A DNA stretch of 12,223 nucleotides from Candidatus Mnemosynella bozhongmuii (GTDB taxonomy: Archaea; Halobacteriota; Archaeoglobi; Mnemosynellales; Mnemosynellaceae), in NCBI GenBank assembly GCA_014361165.1, contig JACIWD010000140.1, positions 1-12,223 of the forward strand, read 5' to 3'. Shown one piece after another: positions 1 through 5,533 of this stretch. Below the pieces are notes generated by a model. The model was not told where the DNA came from. It was given only the letters and a program-made list of their open reading frames with translations, and made no database searches. The translations under genes were made by a program, and so were the position numbers. Positions within the stretch are counted from its first letter, which is position 1, and each line of letters starts with the position of its first letter.

Positions 1-500
1 CAGGTTCGGGAACAACATCCGTTGCGAGAGCTCTTGCTGAGAAGCTTGGATACCGCCTGATCTCGGCAGGAGAGATTTTCAGAGAGATGGCAAAAAAAGA
101 AGGGCTGGATCTGATAGCCTTCAGCAAAAAGGCTGAGAGGGAGGAGAGCATAGACAGAAGAATAGATGAGATTCAGAAAGAGATCTCGGAAAAAGAGGAC
201 AATATTGTGATTGAGGGTCGCCTCTCAGCAAGAATAGTGAGGGCAGATCTCAGAGTATGGCTGAAGGCTCCTCTTGAGATCAGAGCAGGAAGAATTGCAA
301 AAAGAGAGGGAAAAAGTTACGAAGAGGTTCTTGAGGAGACCATTGAGAGGGAAAGAAGCGAGAAACTGAGATACAGGAAGTATTACGGAATAGATGTCGA
401 TGATCTCTCTTTTTACGATCTCGTCATAGATAGCTCAAAATGGAGTAGTGAGGGAATCGTAAATCTCATAATTCTTGCCATGAAAGAGATGGTGGGATGA
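1..500 (+). CDS. cmk: Cytidylate (CMP) kinase, archaeal type, 5'-partial
   Basis: Transfers phosphate from ATP to CMP or dCMP in the cytoplasm, for pyrimidine nucleotide supply. The reading frame is open from base 3, and the start codon lies before the window. The visible fragment begins inside the P-loop (GSGTTS, with Thr where most kinases have Lys, as in archaeal CMP kinases). It continues with the NMP-binding stretch LISAGEIFREMA, then IVIEGRLSARIV, and the lid-like arginines in RAGRIAKREGK and ERERSEKLRYRKYYGID. About 165 residues are seen against a usual length near 180, so only some 10-15 residues are missing. An internal ATG at base 87 would remove the P-loop and is not the start. The TGA stop overlaps the cbf5 start as ATGA. 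cmk next to cbf5 is a known archaeal arrangement at the end of the ribosomal protein gene cluster. The family is clear from the P-loop form and the GRLSARI segment. Confidence 0.9.
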   Translation, partial: GSGTTSVARALAEKLGYRLISAGEIFREMAKKEGLDLIAFSKKAEREESIDRRIDEIQKEISEKEDNIVIEGRLSARIVRADLRVWLKAPLEIRAGRIAKREGKSYEEVLEETIERERSEKLRYRKYYGIDVDDLSFYDLVIDSSKWSSEGIVNLIILAMKEMVG

Positions 501-1477
501 AAGGGAAAAAAATGGAGGATTTTCTAATCAGGGATGAGGAGGAGACCGATCCATCTTACGGGAAGAGACCTGAGGAGAGGAGCGTTGAAGAGCTTCTTCA
601 GTACGGTGTCGTGAATCTTGACAAGCCATCCGGACCAACGAGTCATGAGGTTGTGAGCTGGGTGAAGAGGATTCTGGAGATTGATAAAGCCGGTCATACC
701 GGAACGCTTGACCCAAAAGTCACCGGTGTCTTTCCGGTTCTTCTCGGAAATGCCACAAAAATTGTTAAGGCTCTTCTAACATCTCCAAAGGGTTACGTCT
801 GTCTGATGCACCTTCACGGGGATGTGAGCGAGAGGAAACTGAGAGAGGTCTTTTCGGAATTCACGGGAGAGATATATCAGCGACCACCTCTGAAATCTTC
901 TGTCAGAAGAAGGCTCAGAAAGAGGAAGATTTATAAGATGGAGCTGAAGGAAATTGAGGGTAGAGATGTTCTTTTTAAGGTTGAATGCGAGGCGGGAACA
1001 TACATAAGAAAGCTCTGCCATGATATCGGAGAGGTTTTGCTTGTTGGAGCTCATATGGCGGAGCTCAGAAGGATAAAATCAGGTCCTTTTACGGATGAGA
1101 AGCTCTTCACCCTTCAGGATCTGAAAGATGCATATGTGTTCTGGAAGGAAGAAGGGGATGAAAAATGGATAAGAGAGGTCATCAGACCCATGGAGGAGGC
1201 TCTCTCTCATATTCCCTGGGTCATCATAAAGGACAGTGCGGTTGATGCAATCTGCCATGGTGCCGACCTTGCAATTCCCGGGATTCTGAGGATTGAGAGG
1301 ACAGTGAAGCCCGGTATGACTGTCGGCATCTTCACCCTCAAGGGTGAGCTTGTAGCATTAGGGAAAAGTTTAAAGTCAGCAGAAGAAGTAATAAATGAAG
1401 ACAGGGGCATCGCGGTTGATGTTGAGAGAGTTGTGATGCCCCGGGGAGTTTATCCGAAAAGCTGGAAGAAATCTTAG
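497..1477 (+). CDS. cbf5: tRNA/rRNA pseudouridine synthase Cbf5 (archaeal TruB/dyskerin)
   Basis: Catalytic subunit of the archaeal H/ACA ribonucleoprotein, acting with Nop10, Gar1 and L7Ae; it isomerises uridine to pseudouridine in rRNA. The family can also make tRNA pseudouridine 55 without a guide RNA. The protein is 326 residues, close to the family's roughly 330. An N-terminal extension is followed by GVVNLDKPSGPTSHEVVSW (about 38-55), the catalytic motif GHTGTLDPKVTG with Asp72, the RPPLKSSVRRRLRKRKIY segment, AGTYIRKLCHDIG, and a C-terminal PUA domain (about 245-322) containing KDSAVDAICHGADLAIPG. The chosen ATG overlaps the cmk stop by 4 bases, which suggests coupled translation. A second ATG at 512 would remove five residues, and the sequence does not decide between them. 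The tRNA-Ser gene starts 2 bases after the stop. The family identity is not in doubt. Confidence 0.96.
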   Translation: MKGKKMEDFLIRDEEETDPSYGKRPEERSVEELLQYGVVNLDKPSGPTSHEVVSWVKRILEIDKAGHTGTLDPKVTGVFPVLLGNATKIVKALLTSPKGYVCLMHLHGDVSERKLREVFSEFTGEIYQRPPLKSSVRRRLRKRKIYKMELKEIEGRDVLFKVECEAGTYIRKLCHDIGEVLLVGAHMAELRRIKSGPFTDEKLFTLQDLKDAYVFWKEEGDEKWIREVIRPMEEALSHIPWVIIKDSAVDAICHGADLAIPGILRIERTVKPGMTVGIFTLKGELVALGKSLKSAEEVINEDRGIAVDVERVVMPRGVYPKSWKKS

Positions 1478-1479
1478 GA

Positions 1480-1575
1480 GCCGGGATGGTCGAGCGGTAA
1501 GGCGCAGGCCTGGAGTCTCTGACAGAAAGCCTGTGGGGCATCTGCCCCGCAAGGGTTCAAATCCCTTTCCCGGCG
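1480..1575 (+). tRNA. tRNA-Ser(GGA) with a 12-base intron
   Basis: Acceptor stem GCCGGGA (1480-1486) pairs fully with TCCCGGC (1568-1574), and the discriminator is G (1575), as expected for serine. The D-stem is GTC/GGC. The anticodon stem CAGGC (1505-1509) pairs with GCCTG (1529-1533), but 19 bases lie between them instead of 7. Removing 1516-1527 leaves the loop C-T-GGA-G-A with anticodon GGA at 1512-1514. A long variable arm (GGGGCA/TGCCCC, 1535-1548) marks a class II tRNA. The T-arm is AAGGG-TTCAAAT-CCCTT. The 3' CCA is not encoded. The gene begins 2 bases after the cbf5 stop, so it is probably made as part of the cmk-cbf5 transcript and released by tRNA processing. A weak TATA-like TTTATC at 1449-1454 could also serve it. 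Confidence 0.93.
1516..1527 (+). other. tRNA-Ser intron at the 37/38 position (12 bases)
   Basis: Placed by the pairing of the anticodon stem and the need for a seven-base loop. The expected bulge-helix-bulge is imperfect: C1510-T1511-G1512 pair with C1523-A1524-G1525, but the fourth pair would be G1513-A1522. The intron-side helix is at most one pair (C1517-G1521). Three-base bulges at 1514-1516 and 1526-1528 fit the usual cut sites. The exact ends are inferred. Confidence 0.75.
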
Positions 1576-1592
1576 TATTTTCCTCCTTTTTC
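1576..1592 (+). terminator. Possible T-rich terminator after tRNA-Ser
   Basis: Two T runs on a pyrimidine-rich strand (TTTT at 1578-1581 and TTTTT at about 1586-1590) follow the mature tRNA end directly. Archaeal RNA polymerase can stop at T tracts without a hairpin. The runs are short, so this is a weak call. Confidence 0.4.
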
Positions 1593-1630
1593 CTTAAGCT
1601 GCTTTGTTATGCGGTCCACTTCCACAACTC

Positions 1631-1654
1631 TTTAATATATATCTAAAGATATAT
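1631..1654 (+). promoter_or_regulatory. padR promoter with overlapping palindromic operator
   Basis: A TATA-like TTTAATATAT (1631-1640) lies 21-30 bases before the ATG at 1661. Running into it is a perfect inverted repeat, ATATATCT-AA-AGATATAT (arms 1637-1644 and 1647-1654). Its position between TATA box and start codon would let a bound dimer block the preinitiation complex. PadR proteins commonly repress their own operon from such a site, so autorepression is the likely reading. Direct evidence is the palindrome and its placement; that PadR binds here is inference. Confidence 0.7.
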
Positions 1655-1660
1655 CTGCCG

Positions 1661-2140
1661 ATGCATCTTCAGAAATTCAGATTCAGAGGAGATCTTGAGC
1701 TTCTAGTTCTGAAACTTCTGGAAGAGGGAGAACTTCACGGCTACGGCATGATGGCTGAACTGAAGCGAAGATACGGGATTCCAGCCCCAAGCCCGGGGGC
1801 AATTTATCCTCTTTTGACAGATTTGAGGAGAAGAGGTCTGATTGAGGTGGCTGCTGAAGAGGGAGAAAGGGAAAAGAAAATTTACAGAATTTCGGAGAAG
1901 GGAAGGAAATATCTCGAAACTCACAGAGAGGAGCTTCAGAGAGCTCTGAGGAGGATTAATGCCTTCAGAGAATTTTCCGAGCTTGGAGGAAATGAGCTGA
2001 GGGAAGCTCTGAATGAACTCATCGAAAAAATTCATGAGCTCTCAGATTATCAGAAAGAGGAGATTTCAAGAGAAATCTCGGATTTCACAAGAAAAATCAG
2101 GCTTATAATTCTGAGAGGTGACGGGATTGAAGGCGATTGA
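1661..2140 (+). CDS. PadR-family winged-helix transcriptional regulator
   Basis: A DNA-binding repressor of 159 residues. The N-terminal winged helix (about 8-80) shows the PadR hallmarks: LELLVLKLLEEGELHGYGM, the recognition region PSPGAIYPLLTDLRRRGLI (about 44-61), and a wing ending in EKKIYRISEKGRKYL. The rest (about 85-150) is charged, helical and coiled-coil-like, as in the dimerisation part of the family. An upstream in-frame ATG at 1604 would add 19 residues that lack family similarity and span the TATA box and palindrome, so 1661 is preferred and gives a nearly leaderless message. The stop codon overlaps the start of the ABC ATPase gene. PadR genes beside DrrAB-type exporters are common, and the effector is usually a compound exported by the pump. 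The effector here is unknown. Confidence 0.9.
   Translation: MHLQKFRFRGDLELLVLKLLEEGELHGYGMMAELKRRYGIPAPSPGAIYPLLTDLRRRGLIEVAAEEGEREKKIYRISEKGRKYLETHREELQRALRRINAFREFSELGGNELREALNELIEKIHELSDYQKEEISREISDFTRKIRLIILRGDGIEGD
2115..2121 (+). promoter_or_regulatory. Ribosome binding site GAGGTGA deciding the ABC ATPase start
   Basis: GAGGTGA matches the complement of the archaeal 16S rRNA 3' end and lies 5 bases before TTG at 2127, inside the end of padR. The alternative GTG at 2118 falls within this element, so TTG at 2127 is the better start. Confidence 0.6.
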
Positions 2141-3110
2141 GGTTGAAGGTCTTGTGAAAAAATTCGGAGATTTTGAAGCTGTGAGGGGAATTTCATTTGA
2201 GGTTGAGAAAGGGGAGATCTTCGCATTCCTCGGTCCGAATGGGGCTGGGAAGAGCACCACAGTTCACATTCTAACAACCATTCTGAAACCAACAGGCGGA
2301 AGAGCTTTTGTCTCAGGATTTGACGTTCTCAGAAATGCCTCAGAGGTCAGGAAGAGAATTGGAGTTGTCTTTCAGGATCCGAGCGTGGATAGAGAGCTAA
2401 CAGGATATGAGAACATGTATATTCACGGAAGAATTTACGGGCTGAAACCCATGGAACTCAGAGAGAAAATTGAAAAGCTTCTGAAATTTGTCGAACTCTG
2501 GGATTTCAGAGATAAGGCGGTGAAAAATTATTCCGGAGGTATGCAGAGGCGTCTGGAAATAGCAAGAGCTCTTCTTCATGAACCGGAGGTTCTTTTTCTC
2601 GATGAACCGACAACAGGGCTTGATCCACAGACAAGAGCTAGAATATGGGATTACATCCAGTCGATAAAGGAGGAGAAAGGAATGACAATTTTTCTGACAA
2701 CTCATTACATGGAAGAAGCGGAAAATCTTGCTGATAGAGTTGCAATCATGGATCACGGCAGGATAATTGCCGAAGGAACTCCGGAAAGTCTGAAAAAGCT
2801 TGTTGGAAAGGATCTGATATATCTGAGGCTTGAAAATCCAGAAAAGGCCAAAGTTCTGTTTGAAGGTTTATCTGAAAATTATTCCCTGCTCTTAGATGGA
2901 AGAATAAAAATCGAGGTTTCAAATGCCTCTGAAGAGCTTCCCAAAATCTTTGATCTTGCAAGGGAGAGAAATGTGAGAATTATTGAGGTGAGCTACCACA
3001 GGCCGACGCTGAATGATGTCTTTTTGCATCTTACAGGAAGGGAAATACGGGAAAGTGGAGGAAACAATCTTTCCCTGATGGTTATGAGAAGGAGGAGGAT
3101 GAGGAGATGA
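2127..3110 (+). CDS. ABC transporter ATP-binding protein, DrrA-like
   Basis: ATP-hydrolysing subunit of an export-type ABC transporter, working at the inner face of the membrane with the permease that follows. Counting from the alternative GTG at 2118: Walker A GPNGAGKST (39-47), Q-loop Gln86 in VVFQDP, signature YSGGMQ (138-143), Walker B VLFLDE with catalytic Glu163, D-loop GLD, and switch His196 in TTHYMEE. A C-terminal extension of about 100 residues (from about 230) ending near YHRPTLNDVFLHLTGRE is typical of the daunorubicin-resistance (DrrA) and antibiotic/lipid exporter group. The very end is basic (MRRRRMRR), partly because it encodes the binding site for the next gene. About 327 residues from the preferred TTG. 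The ATPase overlaps padR by 14 bases and the permease by 4. The exported substrate cannot be read from sequence. Confidence 0.93.
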   Translation: MKAIEVEGLVKKFGDFEAVRGISFEVEKGEIFAFLGPNGAGKSTTVHILTTILKPTGGRAFVSGFDVLRNASEVRKRIGVVFQDPSVDRELTGYENMYIHGRIYGLKPMELREKIEKLLKFVELWDFRDKAVKNYSGGMQRRLEIARALLHEPEVLFLDEPTTGLDPQTRARIWDYIQSIKEEKGMTIFLTTHYMEEAENLADRVAIMDHGRIIAEGTPESLKKLVGKDLIYLRLENPEKAKVLFEGLSENYSLLLDGRIKIEVSNASEELPKIFDLARERNVRIIEVSYHRPTLNDVFLHLTGREIRESGGNNLSLMVMRRRRMRR

Positions 3111-3877
3111 TAGGTCTGAAAATAATGGCATATCGGCAGATAAAGCGATTCCTGAGGGCTGAGTCAAGGCTTATCGGAACTTTTCTGAATCCTTTAATCT
3201 GGTTAATTTTCTTCGGACTCGGTTTTTCCGGTGTTTTCAGCAGTCCGGCAATGAGAGGGATATTCGGAGGAGCGGATTATCTCAGCTTTCTTGCTCCCGG
3301 AATTTTTGTGATGACGATCTTCAATCACAGCTTCATCGCAGGCGTGAGCGTCCTCTGGGATAAGGAGTTTGGATTTCTTAAAGAGGTTCTCGTGGCTCCG
3401 ATTTCGAGGAAGGAAGGAATATTTGGAAGAATTCTCGGAGATTCATTAATAACACTTCTGCAGGGTGCAGTAATTCTTCTTTTAACCTTTATTCTTGCTG
3501 AAAATCTCAAAGTTGGAGGATTTCCTTCAGCTCTTGCTGTTGGTCTCATTCTTGCGATGGCTTTCTCCTCTCTCGGTGTAATCGTGGCTCTGAAAATGGA
3601 GAGCATGGAGGGATTTCAGATGATAATGATGATAATCTCGCTACCTCTAATCTTTCTGAGCGGCGCAATGTATCCTCTGAGTGCGATGCCGGAGTGGATG
3701 AGATTTCTCTCACTTCTCAATCCCCTCACCTATGCAGTGGATGCAACCAGATATCTGCTCATTGGAGAATCAGCCTCGAACTTTTCACCGCTCTTGGATA
3801 TCTTCCTGCTCCTCTCTCTCGCTTCAGTCTCTCTGATTGTGGCGATGATGGAGTTTGAAAAAGCGAGGATTGGATGA
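3107..3877 (+). CDS. ABC-2 type transporter permease, DrrB-like
   Basis: Membrane subunit that forms the export channel with the ATPase encoded just before it. The protein is 256 residues with about six hydrophobic segments (about 27-45, 58-80, 108-130, 138-160, 168-192 and 228-248). The family motif before the second half is clear: WDKEFGFLKEVLVAPISR (about 84-101), thought to be the coupling region to the ATPase. PLIFLSGAMYPLSAMPEW and LNPLTYAVDATRYLL are also typical of the ABC-2 group. The start ATG overlaps the ATPase stop (ATGA) and is preceded by a GGAGGAGGATGAGGAG stretch that can bind the ribosome. With padR and the ATPase it makes a complete three-gene efflux cassette. Substrate unknown; hydrophobic drugs or lipids are usual for the family. 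Confidence 0.92.
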   Translation: MIGLKIMAYRQIKRFLRAESRLIGTFLNPLIWLIFFGLGFSGVFSSPAMRGIFGGADYLSFLAPGIFVMTIFNHSFIAGVSVLWDKEFGFLKEVLVAPISRKEGIFGRILGDSLITLLQGAVILLLTFILAENLKVGGFPSALAVGLILAMAFSSLGVIVALKMESMEGFQMIMMIISLPLIFLSGAMYPLSAMPEWMRFLSLLNPLTYAVDATRYLLIGESASNFSPLLDIFLLLSLASVSLIVAMMEFEKARIG

Positions 3878-3967
3878 AAGGGAAAAGGAATTCCTGAAAG
3901 TCTTGGGACTCGTGTTTAGCTCGTGTGCACAATCTCTCAAAAAGTCGGAGGCCGTCTTTTATAAGCC

Positions 3968-3974
3968 TTTTTTT
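3968..3974 (+). terminator. T7 tract ending the padR-ABC operon
   Basis: A run of seven T followed by CTCTCTC lies about 90 bases after the permease stop and just before the convergent tRNA-Leu gene. No convincing hairpin precedes it, which is usual for archaeal termination. Bases 3878-4021 hold no gene I can support. Confidence 0.5.
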
Positions 3975-4021
3975 CTCTCTCAGAAATATGTGAGAGCTCG
4001 AGAGACTCTGGAAAATCGGAA

Positions 4022-4105
4022 TGCGGGGGAGGGGATTTGAACCCCCGGACCCCTACGGGACCAGACCCTGAATCTGGCGCCTTTGTCCAGCTCGGCAACC
4101 CCCGC
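4022..4105 (-). tRNA. tRNA-Leu(CAG)
   Basis: On the minus strand the acceptor stem GCGGGGG pairs with CCCCCGC and the discriminator is A. The anticodon arm is CCAGA-TTCAGGG-TCTGG with anticodon CAG (plus-strand bases 4068-4070), reading CUG leucine codons. A long variable arm (GTCCCGTAGGGGT region) marks class II, and the T-arm is CCGGG-TTCAAAT-CCC type. No intron, and CCA is not encoded. It is convergent with the padR-ABC operon and divergent from tRNA-Glu. Confidence 0.96.
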
Positions 4106-4124
4106 AGTTAAATGCATCCGGTGG

Positions 4125-4215
4125 GCTTTCTGAAACATGGATTAACTCCCTTTCTCATTATATAATTTTCGAAGAGAACATGAATCTCTCCCTTCAGTTT
4201 CGAGCTTTCTGAAAC
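4125..4215. repeat. 12-base direct repeat pair plus a 7-base inverted repeat between two tRNA genes
   Basis: GCTTTCTGAAAC occurs exactly at 4125-4136 and 4204-4215, 79 bases apart. The second copy also supplies the right arm of CAGTTTC (4195-4201) with GAAACTG (4211-4217) across a 9-base loop. No known element is recognised. Confidence 0.6.
4157..4166 (-). promoter_or_regulatory. Probable TATA box for tRNA-Leu
   Basis: ATTATATAAT is the only strong TATA-like word upstream of tRNA-Leu. It lies about 52 bases from the mature 5' end, implying a leader of roughly 25 bases removed by RNase P. The word is its own reverse complement, so it could act in either direction. Confidence 0.5.
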
Positions 4216-4230
4216 TGCAGCGAACAAAAA

Positions 4231-4240
4231 ATATTAAATA
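4231..4240 (+). promoter_or_regulatory. Probable TATA box for tRNA-Glu
   Basis: ATATTAAATA preceded by an A-rich BRE-like stretch (CGAACAAAAA) lies 26-35 bases before the mature tRNA-Glu start at 4266, the expected archaeal spacing for transcription starting at or just before the tRNA. Confidence 0.65.
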
Positions 4241-4265
4241 GGGATAGGGCCACTCATCATTGAGA

Positions 4266-4356
<91 letters not shown>

Positions 4357-4364
4357 TAACCTCT

Positions 4365-5054
4365 TTAAAATTTGAAATTCACAAACGAAGATACTGTTTT
4401 CTCAATATCAGAGCTCTTCATAAAGGCTGTTCCAATCAGAACAGCGTCGGCACATCTTAAAGCTCTTGAAAGATCCTCAAGAGTTGATATTCCGCTCTCG
4501 CTGATTTTCAGAGAATTCTCTCTTATGAACTTTGAGAGTTTTTCGGTAATCTCAACAGTTCCATCGTCCATCTCCATTCTTCTTATGTCTCTGTTGTTTA
4601 TCCCTATCATCGGCGTTTTTGTCTCATTCGCAATTTCAACATCCTCAAGCGAGTGAACCTCCACAACCGTTTCCAGATCGTGCTCAAGTGCGAAATCCAC
4701 CATCTCCGGGGTTCTCTCTTTCAGATTTCTAGCTATCAGCAGAACCGCTGATGCACCGAGTTCGGAGGTTTCTTCAATCTCCTCCTTGCTCTCTATGAAA
4801 TCCTTTCTTAAAACCGGAAGCGAAGAAGCCTCGCAAATTCTCTTCAGAAGCCTCTTATCCCCTTTAAATGCCTCTGCGGTGATGTAGGATATTCCCGCAA
4901 CCTCACAGGATTCATAGATTCTCAGTATTTCGAAGGGATCTCTACCTCTCAGGAGATCTCCATATTTCGGAGAGAAGACCTTTATTTCAGCTATAACCGG
5001 ATTTCTTTTCTCCCTCTTCCGTCTTTTTATCATCTCGCTCATTTTCAGAACCAT
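4365..5054 (-). CDS. trpC: Indole-3-glycerol phosphate synthase
   Basis: Converts carboxyphenylamino-deoxyribulose phosphate to indole-3-glycerol phosphate in tryptophan synthesis; a cytoplasmic (beta/alpha)8 barrel. Counting from the ATG at 5054 (229 residues): substrate-binding and catalytic Lys25 in AEIKVFSP, catalytic Lys84 in VLRKDF, Glu132 in VVEVHS, Asn153 in GINNRD, and Ser187 in SESGIS. These correspond to the known active-site set of the family. The N-terminus is short, as in other archaeal forms. A longer frame from TTG at 5078 exists, but the TATA box at 5081-5090 would then sit within 3 bases of the start, so ATG 5054 (or 5042) is preferred. The gene stands alone, with no other trp gene in the window, and runs convergently into tRNA-Glu. 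Confidence 0.94.
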   Translation of the reverse strand: MVLKMSEMIKRRKREKRNPVIAEIKVFSPKYGDLLRGRDPFEILRIYESCEVAGISYITAEAFKGDKRLLKRICEASSLPVLRKDFIESKEEIEETSELGASAVLLIARNLKERTPEMVDFALEHDLETVVEVHSLEDVEIANETKTPMIGINNRDIRRMEMDDGTVEITEKLSKFIRENSLKISESGISTLEDLSRALRCADAVLIGTAFMKSSDIEKTVSSFVNFKF

Positions 5055-5080
5055 GCTGAAGAGCTTTCTGCACCTCAAGG

Positions 5081-5090
5081 AATATAAATC
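5081..5090 (-). promoter_or_regulatory. TATA box for trpC
   Basis: GATTTATATT on the minus strand lies 27-36 bases before the ATG at 5054, giving a leader of only a few bases. This placement is the main reason for the start chosen for trpC. Confidence 0.6.
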
Positions 5091-5327
5091 TATTTTTCAA
5101 AGCTTCAAATCCAAGACTTTAAAACGGGAGAACGCATCATCTCAATCATTGCAATCTTTTAATTTTAAATCGAGCTCCTCTCACCCCTCAGAACAAGAGA
5201 TTGAGGTTCTGAATCTCACAAGGAGAGCGGGAATATTCAGCTGTCCGCAAGCACTGTAGCAGTTGCCTCTTTTGCTGCATCGCTCATTTCTCAGTTCCTC
5301 TTCAGCACATTGCGAGAAGAGGTGGTA
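5091..5327. other. Intergenic region between trpC and the symporter unit, with nested inverted repeats
   Basis: No gene or RNA recognised on either strand. The only ordered structure is at 5186-5217. TCAGAAC (5188-5194) pairs with GTTCTGA (5206-5212). GAGATT (5197-5202) pairs with AATCTC (5212-5217). CCTCA (5186-5190) pairs with TGAGG (5202-5206). The three are mutually exclusive. The region is outside both predicted transcripts, so a protein-binding site is likelier than an attenuator. Confidence 0.35.
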
Positions 5328-5337
5328 AATTTATATA
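5328..5337 (+). promoter_or_regulatory. TATA box for the symporter operon
   Basis: AATTTATATA lies 26-35 bases before the ATG at 5363, so the message is probably leaderless. It also argues against an in-frame upstream ATG at 5342, only a few bases from the box. Confidence 0.7.
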
Positions 5338-5362
5338 CTTCATGTTAACATTTGACATACCT

Positions 5363-5533
5363 ATGAAGAAGATTGATCCTCATCTGATCACTGCAGCGAT
5401 CCTCTTTGCTCTGTGCTGGCCTCTTGCGTATTTTCTGAGTGACTGGAAAGTTTACTGGGGCCTGTGGCTTCTGAGCGTTCTCTTTGCGCTTGAAATGACA
5501 TATCTGAGACTGAAATACTGGGAGGGATTGTAG
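5363..5533 (+). CDS. Small two-helix membrane protein, probable symporter partner
   Basis: A 56-residue protein with two hydrophobic stretches (about 8-26 and 29-47) joined by a short polar turn SDWK; tryptophans cluster at the turn and in the second helix. Charged residues sit at both ends (MKKIDPH and RLKYWEGL). Its stop codon directly abuts the GTG of the sodium/solute symporter, so the two are surely co-translated. Small membrane proteins are known beside sodium/solute symporters elsewhere (YhdT with PanF in E. coli, and the DUF4212 small subunit with other members), and by analogy this is likely an accessory or small subunit. I cannot assign it to either family by sequence alone. The start at 5363 is set by the TATA spacing. 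No signal peptide cleavage site is apparent. Confidence 0.8.
   Translation: MKKIDPHLITAAILFALCWPLAYFLSDWKVYWGLWLLSVLFALEMTYLRLKYWEGL

Noticed and set aside
1604..1660. N-terminal extension of padR from ATG 1604
   Set aside because: The added 19 residues would be encoded by the TATA box and palindrome and have no PadR-like sequence.
3626..3690. C/D-box guide RNA-like pattern (ATGATGA followed by two CTGA words)
   Set aside because: It lies inside the permease coding sequence where the codons explain it, there is no good internal C' box, and no terminal stem.
3855..4040. 61-residue open frame starting inside the end of the ABC permease
   Set aside because: It overlaps the permease end, crosses the likely terminator and runs into tRNA-Leu; no family resemblance.
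5053..5259. 68-residue plus-strand frame upstream of the symporter
   Set aside because: It overlaps the trpC start and promoter, is low-complexity (Ser/Lys/Phe) and has no ribosome site or TATA box of its own.
5182..5335. Cysteine-containing minus-strand open frame in the intergenic gap (with CAEEELRNERCSKRGNCYSAC)
   Set aside because: No ATG, GTG or TTG at its beginning before the upstream stop, and no promoter or ribosome site. The cysteine pattern looks like chance.
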